In this document: one piece after another, positions 1 to 10,455 of the stretch
Position numbering within the stretch: the first letter of the stretch is position 1
How the letters are laid out: each line of letters begins with the position of its first letter
DNA from: Sarcocystis neurona
Lineage: Eukaryota; Apicomplexa; Conoidasida; Eucoccidiorida; Sarcocystidae
Length of the DNA: 64,000 nucleotides
Assembly: GCA_000727475.1 (NCBI GenBank)
Contig: KL647295.1
Coordinates: 236,839 to 300,838 of the forward strand
Direction: 5' to 3'
Translations under genes and position numbers: made by a program
Notes under the pieces: model-generated
Told to the model about the DNA's origin: nothing
The model's database searches: none
Seen by the model: the letters and a program-made list of their open reading frames with translations, nothing else

Positions 1-2553
1 GCATTTGCTGCTGCTGACGCAAGCGCTGCGGCAAGAACTGCTGCTGCTCCTGCTGCACCTGCATTCGTGGGCTGTTCCTGCTGCAGTTGCTGCTGCTCTT
101 GCTTCTTCTTCTGCTATTGCATTTTCTGCCTTCGCTGCTGCAACTAATCCTGCCTTTATCGCATTTCCTGCTGCTTACCAGACCGCGCCATCACGTATGC
201 TGCAGAGTCGCACTTCTCTGTCCATCGCTCCCGTTGCCAGATGTGTGTCACCGAGGAACCCCACACCAAAGACATTTAATGAATGGCCTGCAAGAGCAGC
301 AGCAGCAGCAGTAGCAAAAACAGGAACTCTTCATGCAGCGCCAGGAATGACAGCAGCAGCAATATCACCAGCAGCATCGCCTGCAGTCAAGGGTAGCATC
401 AGCAACAGCAGGAGCAACCCCTGCAGCTGCGACGCTAAACGCAGCAGCAGCAACCCCACAGCGGCTGACGCAGCGACCCTGCCAGCAGCCATAGCAACAG
501 CTTCTGCAGCAGCGGCAGCAGTTCCTCTTGCAGGCCAGTAAACCAACCATCCTCCTGCAAAACCGCAGCTACGGCCACTCACACCAACAGCTCCGCCTAC
601 ACACATACACATGTACGTATCACGAGTATATACGTACACACAACAGCCACCTCGGCATCTATCTCTCAATATATAGAATGTATTTACAGGCATATCTACC
701 TATACGTACCTGTCTGTACGGATCTCTTTCTATACTTGTGTGTGTCTCTCTCTATACGTGTATACTTATATTCTTCTGCGAATCTATCGATGTACCTCAT
801 TGCCCATTTCTCTCTATAAAAGCATCTCTACGGTATATGTGTTTCTCTCTCTTCCCTCTCCATGAAGTGTATTTCCCTGCAACTTCATGTATGGCTACAT
901 GTATCTCTCTGTATATCTATCACTCCGCAAGGACACATATATATATATACATATATACATATGCAGGAGAGAGATGTGCACCTGTCTACCTCTGGACCTT
1001 TGGCCCTATAGCAGCAGCAGTCAGCCGGCAAGCAGGTGCAACACAAGAACCGTCGGGCTTCTGTCTTCGACGCGAAGGTCTCCAGCACCCACCACCCCAC
1101 GCATCTGCTCCAACACCCACCACCCCACGCGTTCTCTCCACCCAGCACGCCAGACGTCTTCTCCACCAACCACCACCCCCCGCGTCTCCCCCACCACCCG
1201 ACGCGTCCCTGGCTGCACGTGCAGGTCGTGGCAAAGACAAGACGTTTAGTCAAAGAAAAAGGAACATACTCAACGTTCTGTGGGAAGGCGCGCAATCAAA
1301 GAGATGTCGCCTGACAAACAAGGACAACACATGCGCGTCTCCTTTACACCCCGTGCTGCTGCAGAAGGCACGTCACGTTCACGAGAAGCGCGGCAGCAGC
1401 ATCAGAGGCCGCTGCTGCGACAACACGAAATGCAGCAGCAGCAGCTGCGATGGAGCGGCCGCGGACGGCAGCGGCCACCTGCTGACTTCACAGAGAGCGA
1501 AGAACAAAACACTGGAAGGGGGGGAGATTGTAGTTATCGGCTACTGCTGCTGCTGCTTCTGCGAGTAAGAGAAAAGTGGTGTCTCCCTGCTTGTCCAGCG
1601 CAACCCAGTTCCGAAGCGGACAGACTCTTCTGCTGCTGCTGTGGCTGCAGCCGCTGTTCGTGGCGCCGCCGACCCTCCGTCCGAAGTTGCTGCTACCGCG
1701 TATGCTGCTACTGCTGTTGTTCCTAGCGGTGGTGGTGGTGCTGCTGTTGGTGGTGCTGCTGCTGCAACTAGTGCGACTCTGCTGCTGCTACAGCCTGGTG
1801 CTCCTCCGCGTCTGCAAATCTTGCTTCCCCTGCTCCTTCTGCTATTGCGGCTGGTGGTGTCGCCACTGCCGTGCTGCTGCCAGCCACGCAACGCTGTCTT
1901 CGCGAGGCTCTTCGTGTGCTGCTCCTCTAAAGGCTGTTGCTAGGTCTGTTGCACCTGCTGCTTCTAGTGCTGCCGCTTCCAAGGCCACGCTCCCGTTTCT
2001 TGATGTCCGACTGCCCCTCCTGTTGCTGCCGCTATTTTCCTCCCCTGACGACGTCTGATGCGCGGCGTACAACTCCTCACCGAAAAAATTCCAGCACACC
2101 CTGCTGCATGCGCTGCCCCTGCTGCTCCTAGTCCTCTTTGCCTTGCTGCCACTGCTGCTGCTCCTTCCTTTCCGTAGGTTCACTCTCGTACACAGCTCTA
2201 CTGGTCCGACTCTGTGGGTGCCGTAGCAGTCCTACGCGGCACCGCTTGGCACGCTGCTGCTGCTGCTGCTGTTACTGCCGCCAAGTCTACGCGGCCCCAG
2301 CCTACAGTACTCCCCCGCCGGTCGTATATATATATATATATATAATTTCAGCAAGTGTCACTACGAATGGCGGTGACGTGGACACTGTCGCGCGCGTGCA
2401 CACAACAGGACAGAAGCATAAACCCAGCTTACACATATACATATTAATATATATATATAAAGGTGCATACACACACGCATATACGTACGCACACATAGAT
2501 GTACATGCATATGAACTGAGAGTACAGAAGACGGGGAAAAGAGGGAAGCCCAC
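1..2553. other. Left flank, no gene recognised
   Basis: The stretch holds CTG-rich sequence (about 1-170 and 1,540-2,300), a CAG-rich block (about 290-520), pyrimidine- and TA-rich intron-like sequence (about 600-990 and 2,325-2,520) and a CCACC minisatellite near 1.1 kb. It would contain downstream exons of the minus-strand WD40 gene, but no second WD repeat could be recognised here. Open frames in this stretch are L/C/A or S/Q/A runs produced by the triplet tracts. Confidence 0.5.
1085..1205. repeat. CCACCACCCCACGC minisatellite
   Basis: About four imperfect copies of a unit of about 35 bases built around CACCACCCCACGCRTCT. In minus-strand frames it reads as Gly/Val/Trp-rich junk. It lies in non-coding sequence and no function is inferred. 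Confidence 0.7.
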
Positions 2554-5546
2554 CAGTGTTTATGGCAACTGTTGGCTGCAGCTGTATGTAGGGCGAAGGT
2601 GTCCGCAGAGAGCGATCGCGAGAAGAGCCGAAGGAAGCAGAAACGCTGATGCCGGCGCCGCTCGCGCTGCTGCTGACACTTCCTCTGAATCTGCGGCGGG
2701 CTTCTTCCTCCTCTTCCTGTTCCTCTTCCTCCTCCTCGTCTGCGGCCGTTGCACGCGGGACGCCGCCGTCGGCCCCCTGCTGCTGCTGCTGCTCCCGCGC
2801 ATGCATGTCCCACAGCAGCACCCGGCGGTCGTCGCTCACCGACGCCAGCAATCGCCCGTCTTCATGCCACGCGAGGCGGTTGACGCAGCCCCGGTGGCCT
2901 GTACAGACACCGCAGAAGACCAGCACGCGAGGTGCGCAGCACAGTACCAGGAAGCAGCCGAACATCCGCGCAGCTCCAGCAGAGCAACACACGAGGAGCA
3001 GCAGCAGGGCAGGAGGACCAGCCGAAGAAAGACGAGCAGCAGAAGAAGACGCGGCACCAGCAGCAGGAAAAAAAAAAACAGTGGCAGTAGCACCGGCAGC
3101 AGGAACGTTCGCGGCAGCAACAGGAGAAGCGGCAGCACCAAGAGAAGCCGCAGCAGCAGAAGAAAAGCAGCACGAGGAGCACGAGCCGAAAGGGGCAGCA
3201 TGAGCAGAGAAAGAAGCGGCAGCGCGAGAGCGGCAGCAAGACAGGCAGCACCGCCAGCAGCATGAGAAGAAGCGGCACCAGCAGGAGGAGCACGAGAAAA
3301 GTGAGAAGAGCAGCAGCAGGCGGAAGCGAAGATAAAGCGGCGGCAGCAGGAGTCGCAGCAGGAGAGCAGGCAGTGCGCGGAGAGTCGAGGAGAGACGGCA
3401 CTGCCGGCTGACAATCCGAACAGCAGAACGCCGACGTAGAACATCCACCAAAAGAAGTAGTAGATAAGAGAAAGCAGATGTGAAGTACGCGAGAAGTGCA
3501 AGAAGAAGGGAAAAACAGACATGAGGAGGAACAGCCCAAACAAGAAGAGGTCGTCGCAGATAAAGCAGCAAAGGGGCACAAGAAAGGAAGGGCAAACGAC
3601 CAACACAGGGGAGCGACCGCAGCCGAAGGCGGTTGCCGGAGCAACTGCGCGAGTGGGAAGGGGAAAAGGAAGGACAAGAAAAGAGAAGAAATCGGACAAG
3701 GCGAGGAAAAGTCGCGCGCATGGATTGTCTCGCCGTCAAGTCGCAGCAGCTCCACCCGAAGCGCAGTGGCCCGCATACCTTCCTTCCGCACGTGGCGGGG
3801 TGTACGACGTCTCCTGCACGTATATATATGTATCTCGCTCGCGCCTTTTTCTACGTGTATATACATACGAAAGTCGATCTTATACAGAAGACCAAGAAGG
3901 CGCAAGAACTCAAATCTATATGGAGTGCGATATATACACATATATATACACATGTTGGGAGAACAGAAGCACACACGCGTCCATGTGTGTGGAGAGCCGA
4001 AGCACATGCGCACAGATAACGTATACATATATATATTCGTAGGGCATAGATGGGCCTCTCCGGTTGACACCTTAAAGTTCTGCCGATGCTGCTTCTGCTG
4101 CTGCTTGAGGCAGGCAGGAGTGGGGAGCGTTCGTCTACGAGGAGCAGCAGAGGACTGATGCTGCCACTGCTGTCGCTGCAGCGCCCGCGTGCTGCTCGTT
4201 CTGCCGCGCAGCTCGGGCAGGTGCCGGTCCTGATGCACTGCGGCGGTTCGCCAGCTGCTGCACCTGCACCGCCCCGGCTCCCCTCCCCTACAAAACCAGG
4301 CGGACTCACGTGTGTAGCTCTCTCTGCGTACCCGTGTGTCTCTGTATCTGTCTAACTGTGTGTATACTGCAGACTCAACATATTCTTTTGCGCATCTCGT
4401 CTTCCGCCGAGCTGCCGCTGCGCTACTTCTCCTCCACCTCCCTCTCCTCTTTCTCTCTTCTTCTGCTGCTGTTCCTTTTGCTGCGTCTGCCTTCTTCTGC
4501 CTTTGCTGCTGCTCTCTATTTCTGCTGCGACTTCCTCGTCTTTCTCCTGCCTCTGTGCTGCGTCTGCTGCTGCCTGGGCTTTTGCTGCCCTACCCTCGAG
4601 AATTTTGGTGTCCCGGAGTCTGGCAAGAAAGGCCTCATTTGCGTGCATCAGCAGCGACTGGTCGCCGTCGACGTTCCCCAGCCGGTGGGCCCCTGCGGCA
4701 CGTGTCTCTCCCCGCTGCTGCTGCAGCTGCAGCTGCTGCTGCCGTCTGCGTGCCTGCTGCAGCACCCAGATATTCTGCTGCCGCTGCTGCTCAATCATCT
4801 TGCCTTCCAAATTATGAGCAGCAACTGCAGCTTCTGTTCGCGGCTTCCTCGCTGCTGTCCCACCAGCACCCTACAGGTCTACCCTCCCTGTTGACTGCAG
4901 CGGTGGGGTCCTCGAGCTGCTCCCCGCAGGCTCTCTCGCCTCTCCTGCTGCTGTGCCTCCTCCTGCCGTCGAGACGACGGTGGGATGACTGCTAATGCGG
5001 CAGAGCCTGCTGCTAATGGTAGCGCTGCTGCAGCACCCTGTCGTCGGCCGCTGCGACGCAGTGTGCTACCGCTACTATTGCTGCTGCTGTAACGCTCTTG
5101 GTCCTGCGGCAGCGCCACCACCGCTTCTCCTTGGTCACTCCCGCAGCAATCGCAGCTCCCCCTGCCGTAACCTTGGTTGCCGTCCTTGCTGCTGCCCTCC
5201 CTGCTGTCGAGCCGGTTGTCACTGCTGTGACCCCTGCTGTCCTTGCTGTTGCTCCTGCTGGTTTTGCTGACGCGTTTGCTGCTGTTGGTGCTGCGGCGAC
5301 CCTACTCTGCCGTTGCAGACGCAGCGCAGCTGCAGATGGGTAACAGCGAAGAGAACCGGTCTGCCTGTTGCAGCTGCTGCATCGCGCTCCGCAGACTGCA
5401 GCTGCGATGTCCGGATGCTGAGGTGGTGCTGGGGCTGGTGTACACACTTCCAGTAACGCAGGAGTATTGCACGCGTACCTCCCACGCCTTCCTGCAAGAC
5501 TTCTTCTACGCTCCCCCTCACTTCCTCGGCGAAGGTAATGTATGTT
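2554..5546 (-). CDS. WD40-repeat protein, WDTC1/DCAF-like (partial, three exons)
   Basis: Three minus-strand exons join in phase: 5,479-5,546, 4,594-4,692 and 2,554-2,898. The first starts after CTTAAG and ends at a GTACGC donor; the second starts after CCGCAG and ends at GTAGGG; the third starts after CTGTACAG. Across the last junction the protein reads ARLRDTKILE, then GHRGCVNRLAW, then LLASVSDDRRVLLWD. This matches the entry into the first WD repeat of WDTC1/DCAF8/DCAF5 proteins, substrate receptors of CUL4-DDB1 ubiquitin ligases. After the repeat comes a Gln run and a long Glu run, which is low-complexity insertion. The 3' limit (GTGGGC donor) is a guess. The start codon and the remaining WD repeats were not found, so the gene is partial. 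Sure of a WD40 protein; the DCAF assignment is inference. Confidence 0.6.
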
Positions 5547-6738
5547 CTTAAGCGGAAAAATGCTGCTGCTGTTGTTGCTGGCACCGTCTCGATTCTCTCT
5601 GCCACAGTCCTCCGCCTGCTGCTGCTCTTTAAGGTAAAGCCGTTCTTCCGTGGACAGCTGCCGTGCGAGCAGAGGAGACGCAGGTCAGTGTCTTCAGCCG
5701 GTGCTGCTGGGCAAAACAAGAAGCGTCGAGAGTGTCCTTCCGAAGGGGGCCCGTCGGACTGCAGTGAGGACCCTGCTGCTGCAGCTGACAACTACGCACG
5801 TGAAAAACCACCCGCTCCGCCGCCCTTCCTGCTGCTCCTGTTACGCGGTGACTACGCCGCTGCAGCAGCGACCTGCTGCGGGGGCGTTACAAGGAGCAAG
5901 GCCCCCGGCATTCTCCCACTGCTGCTGCGGTTCCGCTGCTGTGGTTCCACTGCTGCTGCCGGGACAATGTGCCTACTGCGAGGGAGCGACGGGCGCTCTC
6001 TCTGGGTGCCCTGGCTCTCCTCGAATGTACGGCTCCTGCTGCAGCATGCGCTGTGCTGCTGCTAGTCCTCAGATCCTGCTCCGGCTGCTGACACAGACGA
6101 TGTGCAGCTCCTGCAGTCCACTTGCTGCTGAAGAGACGCGGAACAGCACGAGAAGTTACTGTACCTCTCTCTCTTTCCAGGATTGCGATCTCCCTGTCTC
6201 TCTCTCTCTGTCGCAGCAGGAGCAGCAGCAAGAAAGACTACGGTGTCTCGGACTTTGCTGCTGCTGCTGCCTTGGTTGGACGCATCGATACTTCGAGTGA
6301 GGCCTTGCCGACGCGAGGAGTTTCTCTCACTTGCGCTGTGACTGCGTCTGTCGTATGGGGCGCGCTGTGTTGCTGCTGTTGCTGCTCCCGTTGAGGCGGG
6401 TGTTCTTCCTGAGGCCCCTGCTGTTGCTGCTGCTGCTGAAGCGGAGTTGCACCGCCAACTCGCGTGTCTCTTGAGTTCTCTCCACCCGGCAGCTGGTATT
6501 TCGTGTCCTGTCACTACTGCCACATGTCCTGTAACAGCGCTGCAGACGTGCGTTGGGACTTCTTTTTGTTGACAATTTCGCCGCGCCTGCTGCGCTCCGT
6601 GAGCTGGTCCTGGGGCTGCGGTGCACACGAGATGCCACCGGCTCCGTCCTGTTGCTGCTGCTGCTTTGCTGAGGTCCTGCTGCACGTGACTCCTGGCTCC
6701 CGGTGCTGCTGCTGCTGCTGCCCTGCTGTGGTGGTCTC
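5547..6738. other. CTG/CAG-rich stretch, no gene recognised
   Basis: Mostly CTG-rich on the plus strand (about 5,560-6,110 and 6,250-6,780) with a short CT-rich piece near 6,160-6,220. It should contain 5' exons of the WD40 gene because exon 5,479-5,546 needs two bases carried in from upstream, but no convincing exon was found. Confidence 0.4.
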
Positions 6739-7527
6739 TTACTGTCGGGTGAGCACCTTCGCGGCGACGCCCACGTAGGCAAGGATGGAGGACTCCTGTG
6801 CTGCTAATTCGAGGGCAGGACAGCACCAGCAGCGGGTGTGGTTGTAGCCGTAGGTAGCACAGAAGGAAGGACAGCAGTAGATGCAGCCGGGATAGCGGCA
6901 GCAGTAGTACCAAGGCAGCAGCAGCAAAATACTGCCGAGAGAGTGCAGCACAAGAATGAACACGACACACAGGAGCGCTAGAGGCAGCCACCCAGCAGCT
7001 GAGGTCGTCTTGGCAAGAGTGGCAGCAGTACAGGGAAAGGGCAGCGTTCCCGTCACTGGCACCCGCATGAGAGGCCGCAGGCCTCGCAGCTGCAGGCCTC
7101 GCAGCAGCAGGTCTCGCAGCGGCAGTGGCCTGAGGAAGAGAAGGGGTCCGTGCGAGGCGGCAGCAGCGGGGAAGTCGAAACAGCGGTGACAGTCCGCCGC
7201 CAGCATGAGCTGCAGGAAAAAGACGAGCGGCGGGAGTCGTAGCAACGGCGGGAGGTGCAGCAACGGTACGGGCAACGAGAGGCAGGCAGTCGCGGGGGAA
7301 CTCGTGCGGGGGCAGCAGAACCTGCTGCAGTGTGTGGAGCAGCAGAAGCAGTAGCGGTGGCGCGGCGGCAGGAGTTCTGAGAGAAGAAGGCGCGGCAGAG
7401 GATGACTTGCGTTAGACGCAGCCCGGCCGGGCACGTGTAGTATGGATGAGATGCAGCGCAACAAAAGCAGCAGCGCCTCGAGCGGCACAGACGCACCGGC
7501 AGCAGCGTTGAAAGGCAGCCAGGGCAC
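6739..7527 (-). CDS. Possible membrane-protein exon, Cys-rich
   Basis: A minus-strand frame whose last 85 or so codons leave the triplet-repeat style. They give a strongly hydrophobic segment (WLPLALLCVVFILVLHSLGS and onward) that could be one or two membrane spans, then a Cys-rich stretch (WYYCCRYPGCIYCC, later CWCCPALE) and a mixed tail ending AYVGVAAKV. The upstream half is Leu/Pro/Cys-rich and could be intron. No family is recognised. An AAG|GTGCTC site just before the stop could be a donor. It may be a real exon or a chance frame in CTG-rich DNA. Confidence 0.22.
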   Translation of the reverse strand: MPWLPFNAAAGASVPLEALLLLLRCISSILHVPGRAASNASHPLPRLLLSELLPPRHRYCFCCSTHCSRFCCPRTSSPATACLSLPVPLLHLPPLLRLPPLVFFLQLMLAADCHRCFDFPAAAASHGPLLFLRPLPLRDLLLRGLQLRGLRPLMRVPVTGTLPFPCTAATLAKTTSAAGWLPLALLCVVFILVLHSLGSILLLLPWYYCCRYPGCIYCCPSFCATYGYNHTRCWCCPALELAAQESSILAYVGVAAKVLTRQ

Positions 7528-8378
7528 AAGACGCAGGCGTGGGGTGCAGGCGTGTTGTTGTCTGCTCGGGGCTGTGTGGTCGTCAAGGAGTGCGGCAGCG
7601 ACTCACCGGCGATGCTGAGAAATCCAGGAAGAAGTGGACAGCAGCAAAGCAGAGAAGGGCAGCAACAGCAGCCACAGCAGCAGCGGTGCAGGGCCGTCGC
7701 CGCGAAGTCCGTTGTTAGCAGCACACTTGCTGCACGGTAAAGCAGAAATAAGCTATAACTGTAGCTGCACGCGGGGGCAGCAGCAGCACGCGAACGCGAC
7801 AGTAAGAAGCATCAAACGAGATTTTCTCTAGAAAAGGTGAAGAAGAGGCAGCAGGAGCATCGGCAAGACCGCCGCAACCCGGAACAGCTGCCAGCCACAG
7901 CAGCAGCCACAGCGCCGGCAGTACTCACGCAGCAACGGCCGCTACCAGGCGTAGTAACACTATCTACGGAAGAGAGCCCACCGCCGGTGGAGCAGCACCC
8001 CCGGGCAGCTGCAGGACCGCGCGACCTGCAGCATCCCGGAAGGACTGCCTGCCTTGCAGGAGCAGCACACTACTGCAGCACTTCTTTTGCCCAAGGCCAC
8101 CCCAACGGAGCTGGAAAAGTAGTACACGACTACGAGTCACAGCAGCAGACGCAGCAGGCCTAACCGCCCAACAGCAGCAGGACAGCAGCGGCGGCAGCAG
8201 CAGTAGTGACACAGCGGTTGCAGCAGTAGTGCAGCAGTGCCCCAGCACTCAAGCGCCGCGAGGAGTAAGACGGGCAGCAGCAGCACCGCGGAACACCACA
8301 CAACGCAAGGAGATGCAGCACACGGGACGCACTGCAACATGATCGTCGCGGCCCAGTCCTCCTGCATGTATCTCTCAC
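7528..8378. other. CAG-rich stretch, no gene recognised
   Basis: CAG tracts on the plus strand at about 7,640-7,700, 7,880-7,930 and 8,130-8,280. Good minus-strand acceptor-like sites occur near 8,110 and 7,832, but no continuing domain could be traced from the RecA-like exon at 8,379-8,446. Confidence 0.4.
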
Positions 8379-8446
8379 GTATCAAAGTAGATGAAGACGC
8401 TGGTGGAATGGCGAACGTCTGCTCCAGCCGCAACAGCGATGCACAG
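8379..8446 (-). CDS. Candidate RecA/RAD51-family exon (Walker B strand)
   Basis: A 68-base minus-strand segment lies between CTGCTGCTGCAG and a strong GTGAGA donor. Its phase-0 frame reads LCIAVAAGADVRHSTSVF followed by IYFDT. This resembles the RAD51-family stretch that follows the Walker A GKTQ, namely the LC-x-AV helix, then the hydrophobic Walker B strand ending in D-T. No exon carrying Walker A (GxxxxGKT) was found upstream and no following exon is certain, so the family call rests on one short exon. Confidence 0.28.
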
Positions 8447-10455
8447 CTGCAGCAGCAGCACCGCGTTGCGGACCAGGATCTCCTGCGCTGTGCCGCAGCG
8501 AGTCCGTTACAGGAAGAAGAAACGCAGTCAATGCCCAGCCAGCAGCCCACCCCGCGGCACAGTGGCAGTCCTGCGGATTACGCGACCGAGCGCAGCAGCT
8601 GTGCGATATAGCAGCCGCTCCTCTTCTTGGAGGAGTTGTCGCCGTGGTAGCACAGGCTGCCGGCGACCCCGGCGCCAGCTGCAAAAGTACACTGCAGCCG
8701 CACCGGCACCGCGGAGGACGGAGGCTGGCAGCGCCCGTTTGCGCGGCAGGAGAAGCCCAGCAGCAGAAGCAGCAGAGGAGCACTAACGTACGGAGGGGCG
8801 ACGGCACACCAGAAGAAGAGCGGGCGCAATACGCGTAAGGCGCTGCGGCTCTCTGCTGCCCTGGAAACGGCTCTGCCCGTACGAGAGGGACGGAGTGTAG
8901 TGCTCGTGGGTACACAACACACAGGCGTTGTTGTGGCGGGCGGTAGCCGCTGGTGCAGCAGCAGCGGCGGCAGCACTGCAGCAGACCCCGTCAGCCGCTG
9001 CGGCAAGACGACCGCAAGACAGCACAGCGCTCCTGGTGTGAAACTTGCTCGGGCTGCTGCTGGTGCGGCCTCGTCGAATTTGACAGAATCCCCTTCATTC
9101 ATTTCTCTCTCCGGCGATGTGGGTTCTGCCCCCGTAGTGCGCCACGATAGCAGCCGTCCTGGTGCACACGAAGACTTCGTGCGACGGCGGATCCTTCTTC
9201 CCGTCGTCCACACGACACTGGCGTTCCTGCCGTGCTGCTGCTGCACACTGCCGTGCACACGTAGCTGTTTCAGCAGCTGCAACAACAATCGCTCTCTACG
9301 TCTTCGTTGCTCGCGGTAAAAGGCACCGCGCTCCCTCCTTGGGCTCCTAAAGCGACAGCAGCACACGTCAACGGGTGCGCTGATCCTTGTTAGGAACGCA
9401 AAGAATCCGCAGCAGCGACGAACAGAGTGTGTTGTTGCCGCTTCGGTGTGCTACCGGCTACCCACCACACCACCTGCTGCTGTTGCTGCTCTGTGACCCG
9501 TCGCTGCCATTGCTGCTGCTTGTGCTGCGCCTACTTCTCCTCAGGATGGAACGTCGCAGCAGCCGCCACCGCTTTTTTCCTCCACGTTTCTGAGCCCTAG
9601 CGTGGCTTCGCTGCAGGCACAACTCTCCAAACGGCAACACCAACAGCAGTAGCACGGCCACTGCAGCAGCAACGCAGAAGGAACCCCCAAAGAAAGGCAC
9701 TGCGCAGCTGCGCTGCTGCAGCAGCACACGTTGAGAGGAAGTGCAGTAAAAATTGGTAGAGCAGCCGCGTACACCCGCGCGACGCTGCTACAGCCGATCT
9801 TATCCCGCGTCTCTTTGTAGAGAAGCTGCTGCTGTCCACAGCAGCACTCCTGTGGAGCCAGTCCTCCTGCTGCCACTCCTGCCTGCGCACGTCTTTTTCC
9901 CGACCACGAAGGCAGCTGGTGCACGGCACTTTCTTACGGGCGCCGAGCAGGCAGACACACACAGCGCTCGGCACACTGTCGCTGCAATGTGGCACTGCTG
10001 CTGGTGCTGCTCTCTCGTGCTGCACCAGCCTCCAACGTTTTCTCGTAGAACTCAGTCGTGCTCTCCTCTTTCCTCGAGCTGTTGCTGCTGTCATTTGCTG
10101 CGCCTGCTGCCACTGTGCTGCGGCACGACGTCTGCCGCCGCTCGCTCAGGTATCTGCTGCTTCCGCTGCCGCAGGTCGCCCCTGCTGGTGCTACTGCAGC
10201 TCACCTGAGAGTCTGCTGCTCCTCCCCTGCTTCCTGTACGTGGTAGCCGCTGCTCCACCCCCACTTCACGTCCGCAGCTTGCGTTTGCTGCTCCTGCCTC
10301 TTGCTGCTGCTGCTGCTGCGCCTCGTCTGAGTAGGTTGCTGCTACGGTTCCTGCAGCCACCGCTGCGCCACTGCAGCTGCTGCAGCTGCTCCTCACTGCA
10401 GCAGCTGCCGCTCCTCCCGGACGCTCTCGCGAAGTCCTCGGGCATCTGCAGCACA
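8447..10455. other. CAG/CTG-rich stretch, no gene recognised
   Basis: CAG on plus at about 8,660-9,010, CTG on plus at about 9,460-9,540 and 10,080-10,400. Some mixed-composition sequence (about 9,040-9,330) has open frames on both strands but none resembles a known family. A plus-strand GKTT near 9,003 lacks the rest of a Walker A motif. Confidence 0.35.

Noticed and set aside
8995..9010. Plus-strand GKTT resembling Walker A
   Set aside because: The conserved Gly five residues upstream is missing and there is no following NTPase sequence.
9919..10455. Upstream extension of the low-complexity frame
   Set aside because: L/C/A-rich CTG sequence typical of introns here; the ATG at 10,456 starts the changed composition.
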